A stretch of DNA of 22,305 bases. It comes from a virus. The stretch is taken from positions 1 to 22,305 of IMG/VR virus record IMGVR_UViG_3300048694_000505. One strand, given 5' to 3'. The notes under the pieces were generated by a model. That model was given only the letters and a program-made list of their open reading frames with translations. It was not told the origin of the DNA and made no database searches. A program made the position numbers and the translations under genes. This document shows, in pieces, positions 7,640 through 14,135 of the stretch; positions within the stretch are counted from its first letter, which is position 1; every line of letters begins with the position of its first letter.

Positions 7640-9217
7640 TTACACTGTGTAGTACCGGTCACGCCGATACCCTTTGAACCACTTAATATCCTCGGGCTCA
7701 TCCGATGGGAGCCTGAGATACCCACCCTGCCTGAACCGCAAGAGCGCAAGCGTCGTTGAGTCCACCAAGTCATCGTGTTCACCCGATGGAAACGCCGCAA
7801 TTTCGTCAACCAACTCTTCTGCCCAGCGTGTAGCCGGTGCCCACACTTTACCCGATGCAAATAAATCTGCAACTGCATTGAGACGTGTGATCTTATCTGC
7901 CCCCCTGCTGGGAGTGAACTCCTGCACGGGTATGCCCATGGCCCGAAACTCCTGAATGAGGGGCGCACCAGACGCCTTTTTCTCAACCAGGAACGCATCA
8001 GGCTCCCATTCTTTCCAATCCTCAAACGCCTTCTTCTTCAACTCCGGAAACTCAAGGCGTTCTTTGTACGCGTTCAACAGGATGATATTGGCGTTGCCCC
8101 TATCTTCATCAAGATAAAACACACCCCACGTTGTACATGCGCTGTAGTCAGCACTTGTCTTGGCTTCGAACGCCGTATCCCACGCCTGAATGATGAACTC
8201 ACACGGAGGCGGGTTCTCGTGCTCCCATATCTGCCACCAGTCGCGCTTAACTATCGCGTTTGTGTCCGAGGTAGGCTGCTGCTGGTACTGCGCCATCCAT
8301 TTGCCAGTGGGCAACTCCTCCCGAAGCGACAACAACTCCTGCTGGCTCCAGAATTCTGGCCACAACGGCTTGTCATCATCAAAGAGTGCAGGGAACTCAA
8401 TCACCGTCCACTCTTCACCGCCTCTTTGCGCCGCCGCTTTCAACACTTGTGCAGTCAAATCACGCAGTGACCAGCGTGTCATCACAATAACGATGGCTCC
8501 ACCCGGCTGTAGACGCTGACGAGGACCCGATGTGTACCATTCATACACTTTGTCGTACACCTCTGGGTTGTACGCACCGATGGCGGCCTCTTGTTCCGAG
8601 TGCGGATCGTCAATAATGAGCACATCCGCGCCTTTTCCTGTCACTGCGCCGCCCACACCGATAGCAAAATAGTCGCCACCAAAGTTTGTGTTCCATCTTC
8701 CCGCTGCCGCAGAGTCCGTTTGCAGCCCAACTTGCGGAAAAATGCGTTTATAGACCTGCGAATCGACCAAATTACGCACTTTACGACCAAAACCCACCGC
8801 CAGCTCGGCCGTATGGGACGTCTGAATCACCTTTTTATGCGGAAATCTGCCCAAAAACCAAGCCGGGAGCAGGTATGACGCGAATTCTGACTTCGTATGA
8901 CGGGGTGGCATGTTAATAATGAGGCGTTTTATGTCCCCGTTGGCCACATCCTCGAACGCTTTAGCCATTCTCTTGTGATGTCGCCCCCCAATGAATGTGG
9001 GCCACACCTCTTTGACGAACGCCATGAAGTCAATCTGAGCCACATCACGCATGGTACGAGTGCGCAACTCCTCCAAAATCTCACTTACTGACTCTTGCTC
9101 GTCCTTTGGGAACCTCTTGACCAACGCCAACAACTGTTCTGGCGTCAACATGCGAATCTTTTCGCGTGTCTCAGGGTTATCGAAGAACCTTTTGAGTGAA
9201 TCAGATATCGGTTTCAT
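7640..9217 (-). CDS. terL: Terminase large subunit
   Basis: A 525-residue packaging motor protein. The ATPase domain shows a Walker A-like MPPRHTKS at 103-110, Walker B VLIIDDPH at 199-206 and a coupling-type VMTRWS at 245-250. The C-terminal RNase H-like nuclease shows acidic residues at D347 (QAWDTAF), E412 (LVEKKASG) and D482/D483 (HDDLVDS). Length and domain order are normal and complete. It translocates DNA into the prohead through the portal and cuts the concatemer. The start overlaps the small-subunit gene by 17 bases with a GAGG site inside it. Confidence 0.95.
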   Translation of the reverse strand: MKPISDSLKRFFDNPETREKIRMLTPEQLLALVKRFPKDEQESVSEILEELRTRTMRDVAQIDFMAFVKEVWPTFIGGRHHKRMAKAFEDVANGDIKRLIINMPPRHTKSEFASYLLPAWFLGRFPHKKVIQTSHTAELAVGFGRKVRNLVDSQVYKRIFPQVGLQTDSAAAGRWNTNFGGDYFAIGVGGAVTGKGADVLIIDDPHSEQEAAIGAYNPEVYDKVYEWYTSGPRQRLQPGGAIVIVMTRWSLRDLTAQVLKAAAQRGGEEWTVIEFPALFDDDKPLWPEFWSQQELLSLREELPTGKWMAQYQQQPTSDTNAIVKRDWWQIWEHENPPPCEFIIQAWDTAFEAKTSADYSACTTWGVFYLDEDRGNANIILLNAYKERLEFPELKKKAFEDWKEWEPDAFLVEKKASGAPLIQEFRAMGIPVQEFTPSRGADKITRLNAVADLFASGKVWAPATRWAEELVDEIAAFPSGEHDDLVDSTTLALLRFRQGGYLRLPSDEPEDIKWFKGYRRDRYYTV

Positions 9218-9860
9218 TCACCGCATCCTCATCATCATTTAACTCACCACCCACAAGACCGAGTTCATCATCAACATTGATCACTTGCACAGCGGGTGCC
9301 ATCGGCAGTGGGTCGTAATTTAGTGGCGGCGCTTCTTTTGCATCGACATCAATGATGTCAGAGAGGTACGAAGAGAGCTTCCTGGCCAAATCAGCTTCAA
9401 GTTCTTCAGTGGTTCGGTGCGTGACATTGATGTCAATGCGCTCCGCGAAGGCCCCAACATCAGATAGTTTGCCCAGCATCTCAAGTGCTTTGAGTTCAAT
9501 CTTTGCATTCCCACTGTTGGATAGTTCAAGGTACTTCAACTTAATGTAGTTACGCAGCTGCTGTGCGTTACGAACTACATCGAAGTCGTATTCATTTAAA
9601 AGAGCCGAGAGTATCAGCGCTTTTGCTGGTGTATTGATTGCCTCTGGAGGCGTGGTTGGGCTATCCATGAAGACCGCTCTGGCATCTTTGCGGTCGACTT
9701 CCGTAACCTCAACATCGTCAAGACCATTTTCGCGCAAAAACTCCACGGTATTGAACGCCCGTTGAGCTCGCTCCCTGATATCAGATATCTGATCTGCCGT
9801 CCAATCGAATGGAGGTGGTACATCTAATTCAGGTGTTACAAGGATCATTTCGTCAGACAT
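9201..9860 (-). CDS. terS: Probable terminase small subunit
   Basis: A 219-residue protein from the ATG at 9860; an in-frame TTG at 9908 would add 16 residues. It lies directly upstream of, and overlaps, the large subunit. Features of the group are an N-terminal helical region, the segment LKALEMLGKLSDVGAFAERI (about 140-160), and an acidic tail ending DDEDAVNETDI. Small subunits bind the packaging-initiation site and regulate the large subunit. There is no strong Shine-Dalgarno before 9860, so the start is uncertain. The call rests on position, size and the central motif. Confidence 0.72.
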   Translation of the reverse strand: MSDEMILVTPELDVPPPFDWTADQISDIRERAQRAFNTVEFLRENGLDDVEVTEVDRKDARAVFMDSPTTPPEAINTPAKALILSALLNEYDFDVVRNAQQLRNYIKLKYLELSNSGNAKIELKALEMLGKLSDVGAFAERIDINVTHRTTEELEADLARKLSSYLSDIIDVDAKEAPPLNYDPLPMAPAVQVINVDDELGLVGGELNDDEDAVNETDI

Positions 9861-9887
9861 GGCACCGTTGGTTACGGGAATGCGCGA

Positions 9888-9916
9888 AATATAACAGAGG
9901 AGATACAAAAAGAAAA
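9888..9916 (-). promoter_or_regulatory. Weak candidate promoter for the late operon
   Basis: On the minus strand TATATT at 9893-9888 (five of six to the -10 consensus) lies 17 bases after TTTTCT (three of six to -35). It would start transcription about 20 bases before the terminase small-subunit ATG, just downstream of a terminator hairpin. The -35 match is poor, so an activator or another start site is possible. Confidence 0.3.
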
Positions 9917-9940
9917 GGGCCCCAGTTGCCGCTGGGGCCC
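9906..9940 (-). terminator. Strong rho-independent terminator immediately upstream of the late operon
   Basis: GGGCCCCAG (9917-9925) pairs perfectly with CTGGGGCCC (9932-9940) around a six-base loop. On the minus strand the hairpin is followed by TTTTCTTTTTG (9916-9906). It has no T tract on the plus side. It would stop leftward transcripts arriving from the control region before they enter the packaging genes, so it acts as an insulator or as the target of a late antiterminator. Confidence 0.85.
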
Positions 9941-10320
9941 AAACCCTCTATCAGGAGAATGGGGGGAAAATCAACAAAACCCCCGTACATATATTACCGA
10001 TTCCTTTGGGTCCCTTCAAGGGGGGTGTTTCTGGGATAAGTTTACAACTGCGGTTTTTAAGTTTTCAATAGGGGTAGGGGGGGACAAGTAAAAATAAATG
10101 TAGTCTGGGGAGGAAAAAATAATGTTACGTGCAGAGTAATGTTTGGCTACATAACACACAAAGATGTTTTGGTGTGTCATAACTTCGTGGTCACAGCTGT
10201 AGATGACCTTATACTCCGGTAATCTCGTTATACTTTTTTGTGTGGATTGGATGTGCAAAATAGGGTATGGCAAGGCGCGTATGGAACCAGTCTACAAATC
10301 TGGGGGGTGGGGGTCGCCTA
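9941..10320. other. Non-coding stretch between the divergent operons
   Basis: About 380 bases with no convincing gene. It holds G-runs at about 10072-10082 and 10301-10314, an ACACAC/GTGTGT inverted pair at 10154-10177, and a GGGGG/CCCCC pair near 9962-9983. A minus-strand frame (10016-10273) exists but has no ribosome-binding site and unusual composition. Confidence 0.5.
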
Positions 10321-10321
10321 G

Positions 10322-10338
10322 TTTCATACTGTATGAAA
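10322..10338. repeat. Palindrome TTTCATACNGTATGAAA, copy 1
   Basis: Perfect copy with central T, upstream of the 10446 gene. It is the leftmost of twelve copies and lies just upstream of the weak promoter region of that gene, where a bound protein could act on it. Confidence 0.95.
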
Positions 10339-10343
10339 TGATG

Positions 10344-10399
10344 CTATCTCGTGCAAATTGATACGATTCAGGCATAATACAGCCATGGATTCGAGATAG
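10344..10399 (+). promoter_or_regulatory. Candidate regulatory region of the 10446 gene
   Basis: An 8-bp inverted repeat, CTATCTCG at 10344-10351 and CGAGATAG at 10392-10399, brackets a possible -10 (CATAAT, 10373-10378). No good -35 is present at 16-18 bases, so any promoter here is weak or activated. The palindrome copy at 10322 ends five bases before it. Confidence 0.4.
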
Positions 10400-10445
10400 G
10401 GCATAGATTCCATATTCCATTCACTGCCCGTTGAAAGGTTTTCTT

Positions 10446-10988
10446 ATGAAAACAAATCTCTCTCTTGTGGCGCAAGCCTCTGGCGTTGACCTTGCATCTA
10501 AAGCAAATGCTGTAGGTGTTGCATTAGGTGAATTGAAGAAAGTGGAAGCAACTGCTGAAACTCTCAAGGGTGCTATCAACAAACTGATAGCAGAATTGCA
10601 CAATGCAAAGGCAACAGTTGGCATTTACAAGAAAGACGGCTCTGGATGCGCTATCGCTACATCATTCATTGATGGATGCGTGACTGGTGGCATCGCACAA
10701 GGCACGGCTCAGAAAGTGTATTTACCTACATTCAAGAAAGCCGTGGCATCGGGCAAACCAGTCTCAGACTGGAATAGCCAGAGAGCCAAAAACAAGCCAA
10801 AGGCAAATGGCAAAGGTAAGAGTGAATTGTCTGAATTACTGGTTAAGGCATTTAACCATGGTGAGGGTGAATCATTTAAGGCACTTTGCGAGAATGTAGG
10901 CAAATTATGGGATGACGGAAAAATCGATACAGTCTATGCAGGCTTTGTCGACTACCTAAAATCTGAAGGGTATGAAATAAAAGACTGA
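10446..10988 (+). CDS. Hypothetical protein, lone gene of the control region
   Basis: A 180-residue protein starting MKTNLSLVAQASGVDLASKA, using the ATG at 10446 after GAAAGG. Residues 1-60 are Ala/Leu/Lys-rich helix; the middle contains GCAIATSFIDGCVTGGIAQG, then a YLPTFKKAVASG helix, a basic linker (about 112-128, NSQRAKNKPKANGKGK), and a C-terminal helical region. It is monocistronic, with its own control region and a strong terminator, and is flanked by palindrome copies on both sides. The basic, helical character allows a DNA-binding role, and it is the best positional candidate in this window for the protein that reads the palindrome. That is inference; no family was recognised. Confidence 0.82.
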   Translation: MKTNLSLVAQASGVDLASKANAVGVALGELKKVEATAETLKGAINKLIAELHNAKATVGIYKKDGSGCAIATSFIDGCVTGGIAQGTAQKVYLPTFKKAVASGKPVSDWNSQRAKNKPKANGKGKSELSELLVKAFNHGEGESFKALCENVGKLWDDGKIDTVYAGFVDYLKSEGYEIKD

Positions 10989-11005
10989 TTTCATACAGTA
11001 TGAAA
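10989..11005. repeat. Palindrome TTTCATACNGTATGAAA, copy 2
   Basis: Perfect copy with central A. It starts just after the stop codon of the 10446 gene and abuts the terminator stem. Confidence 0.95.
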
Positions 11006-11029
11006 CCCCGCTTCGGCGGGGTTTTTTTT
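11006..11029 (+). terminator. Rho-independent terminator of the 10446 gene
   Basis: CCCCGC and GCGGGG close a stable TTCG tetraloop, followed by eight T residues (11022-11029). It is a textbook intrinsic terminator, fused to palindrome copy 2 on its 5' side. Confidence 0.95.
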
Positions 11030-11043
11030 CGCCCAAAATTTTT

Positions 11044-11333
11044 GAGACCTGTTCCCACGCCTGCCGTTCAAATTATCACCACGCATAACGCCCTGTATCT
11101 ACAATGTGTTGCACATCGTTACCATCTACCCCCTGAGACCTGTTCCCTCCCCGCTGGCTGTCCATCACTAACTTATGTTACAGACAATACTACTTATGCC
11201 AACAACTTTCATACCGTATGAAACCCCACGCCACAGCGTCACGCATAGCGTAGTTGCGTTACAGACAATACTACTTACAACACACATGATGTAGTTTACA
11301 AAGGGAGACCTGTTCCCTCCCCGCTGGCTGTCC
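11044..11333. repeat. Cluster of short direct repeats in the control region
   Basis: GAGACCTGTTCCC occurs at 11044, 11135 and 11305; the last two copies extend to 29 identical bases (11135-11163 and 11305-11333). A second unit, GTTACAGACAATACTACTTA, occurs at 11177-11196 and 11258-11277. Palindrome copies 3 and 4 are interleaved. Repeats of this kind are common at replication origins, but no function is shown here. Confidence 0.85.
11207..11223. repeat. Palindrome TTTCATACNGTATGAAA, copy 3
   Basis: Perfect copy with central C, between the two copies of the 20-bp direct repeat. Confidence 0.95.
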
Positions 11334-11344
11334 TCGCATAGGGC

Positions 11345-11361
11345 TTTCATACCGTATGAAA
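11345..11361. repeat. Palindrome TTTCATACNGTATGAAA, copy 4
   Basis: Perfect copy with central C, between the second 29-bp direct repeat and the AT-rich dyad island. Confidence 0.95.
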
Positions 11362-11382
11362 GTGTAAAGGCAGTGCTGTTTG

Positions 11383-11726
11383 GTGTTTTATCTCAAACCT
11401 CTCAAATATTCCAGACACACGGAATAATATAAAACCATTTTAAATCAAGCACTTGCACGGGGAAAATTCCCTATTATTACATTATTCCATAAAAATAATA
11501 TATACACCCCCTACCAAATCTGCAAATTTTTAATCATCTATCCAACATCTTTATGTGTGTTCATAAAAATATGATTTTTCTCGCTCTTTTGTTTTTGCTG
11601 GCTCATTTCCCAAAATTCACGGAATATTGTAATAATACCCCTTTTCTCGCTCGTAACCCGTTGATTTTAAAGGCTTTCCTTTTATTCCCGCCTCCAGAAT
11701 AATATAAGAGGTTTGAGACAAAACAC
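11383..11726. other. AT-rich island with nested dyad symmetry, candidate replication origin
   Basis: The outer arms GTGTTTTATCTCAAACCTCT (11383-11402) and its partner at 11707-11726 match at 19 of 20 positions. Inner arms at 11470-11488 and 11621-11639 match at 17 of 19. Both pairs share exactly the same centre (between 11554 and 11555), and the bases between them still match at roughly half of positions without gaps, so the island looks like one decayed large inverted duplication. The central 130 bases are AT-rich and unpaired. No gene is seen. Dyads with AT-rich DNA next to repeats and a strong promoter fit an origin; a cruciform or a former mobile element are alternatives. Confidence 0.6.
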
Positions 11727-11760
11727 GATTTAACACCCTCTACAACCCAAAAGTAACAAC

Positions 11761-11789
11761 TTGACAAGCCCCCCTTTTTGGGGTATAAT
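11761..11789 (+). promoter_or_regulatory. Perfect sigma-70 promoter for the rightward operon
   Basis: TTGACA at 11761-11766 and TATAAT at 11784-11789 with a 17-base spacer match the consensus at all twelve positions. The spacer contains CCCC-TTTTT-GGGG symmetry. The expected start of transcription is near 11796. It faces the long leader and the tiny-gene operon. Such a strong, ungated promoter is likely an early promoter repressed later through the dyads that overlap it. Confidence 0.93.
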
Positions 11790-11813
11790 GAACGCAGTTC
11801 ATTTAAAAATGAA
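11788..11813. promoter_or_regulatory. Tandem dyad operators over the transcription start
   Basis: ATGAAC-GCA-GTTCAT (11788-11802) overlaps the -10 end and the predicted start; TTCATTT-AA-AAATGAA (11798-11813) overlaps it in turn. Palindrome copy 5 follows ten bases later. All share a TTCAT/ATGAA half-motif, suggesting related proteins or graded sites for one protein. Confidence 0.65.
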
Positions 11814-11822
11814 TGTTCGGGC

Positions 11823-11839
11823 TTTCATACAGTATGAAA
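11823..11839. repeat. Palindrome TTTCATACNGTATGAAA, copy 5
   Basis: Perfect copy with central A at about +27 to +43 of the perfect promoter. GGG and CCC flanks extend the stem with one mismatch on each side, so it may also form a hairpin in the RNA. Confidence 0.95.
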
Positions 11840-11878
11840 CCCCAAGGGCAACCGCCATCGTGCCAAGCCCCATGACCA

Positions 11879-11931
11879 TGTTCTTTAACAATCAATCAGG
11901 CATACACATAGCAACATCTTTATAGGTGTTG
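11879..11931 (+). promoter_or_regulatory. boxA plus stem-loop, nut-like antitermination site
   Basis: TGTTCTTTAACA at 11879-11890 differs from the rRNA-operon boxA (TGCTCTTTAACA) at one of twelve bases. It is followed 21 bases later by a stem-loop, CAACATC-TTTATA-GGTGTTG (11912-11931, one G-U pair), in the place of boxB. The site is about 80 bases downstream of the predicted start. boxA recruits NusB/NusE so that RNA polymerase resists termination. A phage N-like protein or the host complex alone could use it. Confidence 0.6.
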
Positions 11932-12093
11932 TCGTGTGTTACTCAAACCGCCGCTCGGAACTAATGTTAATACGAGAACCATGTAGGTAGAAGCAAGCGT
12001 AGAAGAAGGGACGGAACTGCGAGGATTTGGTTTGACTTTGATGTGCACGACAGACTGATGCACACGGGCTTACATATACAGCGTATTGAATCA

Positions 12094-12111
12094 GGCACAG
12101 GCAACTGTGCC
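12094..12111 (+). ncRNA. Stable GNRA-capped hairpin in the leader
   Basis: A perfect 7-bp stem closed by GCAA, a loop preferred in structured RNAs. No T tract follows, so it is not an intrinsic terminator. Its role is unknown; it may be part of a longer folded RNA. Confidence 0.35.
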
Positions 12112-12366
12112 ATGACCTACAAAGTAATTTCTGTTCGACACGAACCCAATCTAGACTATCCAAGATACCCCACAACGATGTGTGACACCTCCCCATGCGA
12201 ATAGGCGTCCAGTAGCCAGTCTGGTGTAAATGTGGTGTAGGTCAGTAGTGTGCGTCAACTGTGGCACCGAACACGACCGATAGCATTTACAAAGTGCAAT
12301 ACAAGGCACATGGTGACAAACCACCAGTGCCAACCCACTTAACTGTGCGGGGCTGGGCTTCATCAG

Positions 12367-12383
12367 TTTCATACTGTATGAAA
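12367..12383. repeat. Palindrome TTTCATACNGTATGAAA, copy 6
   Basis: Perfect copy with central T in the leader region, 240 bases before the first gene of the operon, inside a doubtful GTG-started frame. Confidence 0.95.
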
Positions 12384-12621
12384 GCCTTGGGCGAATCACC
12401 CAAACCCCTAATGTGGCGAAATGCAATGCGTGTAGAAAGAGTCAATAAGTCACGCAACGATGACACGCCACTAGGAACACGAACCAGTAATACGGGATAT
12501 GCGTGAACAACGAGCACTATCGTGGGACAAGACCAAACATCAACAACATACAACGAGGAAACTCTCCAAGCACATCACACTGGTGTGCTTGTGGGGCAAT
12601 CCTGCCCGTATGGAGAAAACC

Positions 12622-12816
12622 ATGAACCTGCTAACCAAAACCGACAAAGAGAACCTGCTTGCCGCCATCATCCGTATGGAGCACAAATGCACGGGGTCGA
12701 TGAACATGGAGGAATACGCATCGGCTGTGCGTCTGTGCCAAGAGGTGCAAGCACCGCAATTCATCACCGAGTATTTCGCTCGTAAGTTTGTCAATGGCAA
12801 CACGGAGGAAGCATGA
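12622..12816 (+). CDS. Small hypothetical protein, first gene of the rightward operon
   Basis: A 64-residue protein from the ATG at 12622, chosen because GGAG lies six bases before it; earlier in-frame starts lack a site. The sequence (MNLLTKTDKENLLAAIIRME...) is helical and mildly acidic, with two cysteines. Its stop overlaps the next start as ATGA. No family was recognised; it may be a host-takeover protein, as is common for tiny early phage genes. Confidence 0.7.
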   Translation: MNLLTKTDKENLLAAIIRMEHKCTGSMNMEEYASAVRLCQEVQAPQFITEYFARKFVNGNTEEA

Positions 12817-13058
12817 GACCAATCAACATCACCATTACAGAAACAACCGCAGAAGCAATTCTGTGGGCGTTGCGTGAATTCAGGAACACTCGCACCCCTG
12901 TGCGTGAGTATGTGGACAAGCGATATGCCCACATGGATGAATCGTTCCGCAACTGCAAGATTGGCGATGTGCAGACCAGACTTGACCGCTTGCAGTCTTT
13001 CATCGACCGAACCCAAACACAACTAACCATGGAGAGGGAATATGAAAAAGCCAAGTAA
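12813..13058 (+). CDS. Small hypothetical protein
   Basis: An 81-residue protein (MRPINITITETTAEAILWAL...) with a helical N-terminal half and a C-terminal Arg/Gln/Glu-rich helix (QTRLDRLQSFIDRTQTQL) likely to form coiled coil. GGAGG precedes the ATG, which overlaps the previous stop. It overlaps the next gene by 17 bases. No family recognised. Confidence 0.75.
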   Translation: MRPINITITETTAEAILWALREFRNTRTPVREYVDKRYAHMDESFRNCKIGDVQTRLDRLQSFIDRTQTQLTMEREYEKAK

Positions 13059-13245
13059 GAGACAGTGGGTTTCATACGGTATGAAACAGACTGATTTGTT
13101 CTCGCCTGGTGCGGAACAGATAAAACAACTACACCTCAACAAATTGAGGGTGTTGCGGGAGGAATTTGTGGCAAAGATTGAGGGTAGACCCATGTCGTTT
13201 ATCCCGCCACGCTCACTTGAAAGGGGAATGAAATGGAAAAAGTAA
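13042..13245 (+). CDS. Small basic protein carrying an in-frame palindrome copy
   Basis: A 67-residue basic protein (MKKPSKRQWVSYGMKQTDLF...). Palindrome copy 7 encodes VSYGMK at residues 10-15. The rest contains a helix EQIKQLHLNKLRVLREEFVA and a basic end. GAGAGGG precedes the ATG. It overlaps both neighbours, which supports real translation. Function unknown; the basic charge allows nucleic-acid binding. Confidence 0.7.
   Translation: MKKPSKRQWVSYGMKQTDLFSPGAEQIKQLHLNKLRVLREEFVAKIEGRPMSFIPPRSLERGMKWKK
13070..13086. repeat. Palindrome TTTCATACNGTATGAAA, copy 7, in coding sequence
   Basis: Perfect copy with central G, read as V-S-Y-G-M-K in the 13042 gene. Confidence 0.95.
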
Positions 13246-13538
13246 TTCGTGATGGGAAGGTCGCCGTGTTGTCCACCTCTGCCCATGGTGCGGGGTGGCA
13301 CACATGGGGTGCGCCTATCGAAGCCGTGTTTGACCCTGAGATGGTCGAAGCGGTATTGGCTAACAACCACAAGTTGGCAGAGGAAATTGCCAAGCGCAAG
13401 TGGTCTGATGTGTATGAAGGGGGAGTGAAGAACTTGGAGGTTGAGTGGATACCACAGGGAATGCCATTCCGCATCAGAGAGTATGACGGATTGGAGAGCA
13501 TTGAGTGTTTGGGTGACATTGACTTTATCGTTGCATGA
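13233..13538 (+). CDS. Conserved phage protein of unknown function
   Basis: A 101-residue protein (MEKVIRDGKVAVLSTSAHGA...). The pattern KVAVL...GAGW.TW near residue 20, a central helix, then LEVEWIPQGMPFRIREYDG and a final DIDFIVA is one I recognise from many phage genomes, always annotated as hypothetical. It looks like a compact alpha/beta domain. AAAGGGG precedes the ATG. It is part of the early operon; no function is known to me. Confidence 0.82.
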   Translation: MEKVIRDGKVAVLSTSAHGAGWHTWGAPIEAVFDPEMVEAVLANNHKLAEEIAKRKWSDVYEGGVKNLEVEWIPQGMPFRIREYDGLESIECLGDIDFIVA

Positions 13539-13551
13539 AAGGGGAAACCAA

Positions 13552-13728
13552 ATGAATAAACTGGAACGCAAACAACTAAACGACAAACACACCCACAAAC
13601 ATTTTGATGGGTGGACACACTTCAACAACGCGGGGCAGCGACCCGTAACTCAGCACAAGCCAGTTTCATACTGTATGAAACAGCGCCATCGTGACGATTT
13701 GAAACTTGAAAGAGAGGGATGGAAATGA
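13552..13728 (+). CDS. Small basic protein carrying an in-frame palindrome copy
   Basis: A 58-residue, His/Lys/Arg-rich protein (MNKLERKQLNDKHTHKHFDG...). Palindrome copy 8 encodes VSYCMK at about residues 38-43, the same frame as in the 13042 gene. An AAAGGGG site lies before the ATG at 13552. The stop overlaps the next start. The two palindrome-bearing genes share little else, so this is not a simple gene duplication. Confidence 0.65.
   Translation: MNKLERKQLNDKHTHKHFDGWTHFNNAGQRPVTQHKPVSYCMKQRHRDDLKLEREGWK
13664..13680. repeat. Palindrome TTTCATACNGTATGAAA, copy 8, in coding sequence
   Basis: Perfect copy with central T, read as V-S-Y-C-M-K in the 13552 gene. Confidence 0.95.
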
Positions 13729-14135
13729 GAACTACAAACATTGCAAACCGTGATGCACGGGGGTATGTCGAACGGCGTTCGTCGTTCAAGGGGTCTAATT
13801 TGTTTGCGGAGAGGCGCAACGATGGGACGCTCTATGTTGTCTATTCATTTGGCACACACCACCCGTTGTTTGTGTTTGATGAGAACGCAGGGCAATGGTA
13901 TGAGAACATGACCTACGCAAGCCGAACCACATCCAAGCACCGTAGCCAATGCCGACCCAATGGCGTGGACATTATCCCGCTACACCTCAGCGACATGAAG
14001 TATGTGGAACGGCGTGGTGCGGTGGGGTTGATTGAAGCGGCAGAGGCACACAGTAGAAGGGAGTCGCTATTTGAATCGGCATTCTCGAAACTGGCGCAGG
14101 GAATCAACGGGACTTTTATGGGAGGTGTGAAATGA
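13725..14135 (+). CDS. Hypothetical protein
   Basis: A 136-residue protein. The ATG at 13725 is preferred over the one at 13719 because GAGAGGG is then six bases upstream and the start overlaps the previous stop as ATGA. The first half contains NLFAERRNDGTLYVVYSFGT and HHPLFVFDENAGQWYENMTY, a beta-rich pattern; the second half has RTTSKHRSQCRP and a helical tail. The first half resembles small phage proteins that I know only as hypothetical. It overlaps the zinc-finger gene that follows. Confidence 0.78.
   Translation: MRTTNIANRDARGYVERRSSFKGSNLFAERRNDGTLYVVYSFGTHHPLFVFDENAGQWYENMTYASRTTSKHRSQCRPNGVDIIPLHLSDMKYVERRGAVGLIEAAEAHSRRESLFESAFSKLAQGINGTFMGGVK

Larger units (their letters stand above)
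11940..12621 (+). other. Long untranslated leader or non-coding RNA region
   Basis: Between the nut-like site and the first supported gene no frame has a good ribosome-binding site. The region contains a GNRA-type hairpin, GGCACAG-GCAA-CTGTGCC (12094-12111), a GTTCG-ACA-CGAAC stem (12133-12145), an AAGCACA/TGTGCTT stem (12568-12590) and palindrome copy 6. It is transcribed if the 11761 promoter is active. It may be a structured leader, a small RNA, or hold an unrecognised gene such as the 81-codon GTG-started frame at 12261-12506. Confidence 0.45.

Noticed and set aside
10016-10273. 85-codon minus-strand frame in the divergent region
   Set aside because: No ribosome-binding site, a Tyr/Ile/His/Pro-rich composition unlike its neighbours, and it would lie upstream of a strong terminator on the same strand.
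11872-11925. Short ATG frame (17 codons) over the boxA site as a leader peptide
   Set aside because: There is no ribosome-binding site and the peptide has no attenuator-like codon run.
12131-12147. GTTCG-ACA-CGAAC stem as a tRNA T-arm
   Set aside because: No acceptor stem, anticodon arm or D-arm can be placed around it, and the loop is too short for a T-loop.
12261-12506. 81-codon plus-strand frame containing palindrome copy 6
   Set aside because: It starts with GTG without a Shine-Dalgarno and has no recognisable pattern. Reading VSYCMK through the palindrome is expected in any open frame of that phase. Kept only as a possibility in the leader entry.
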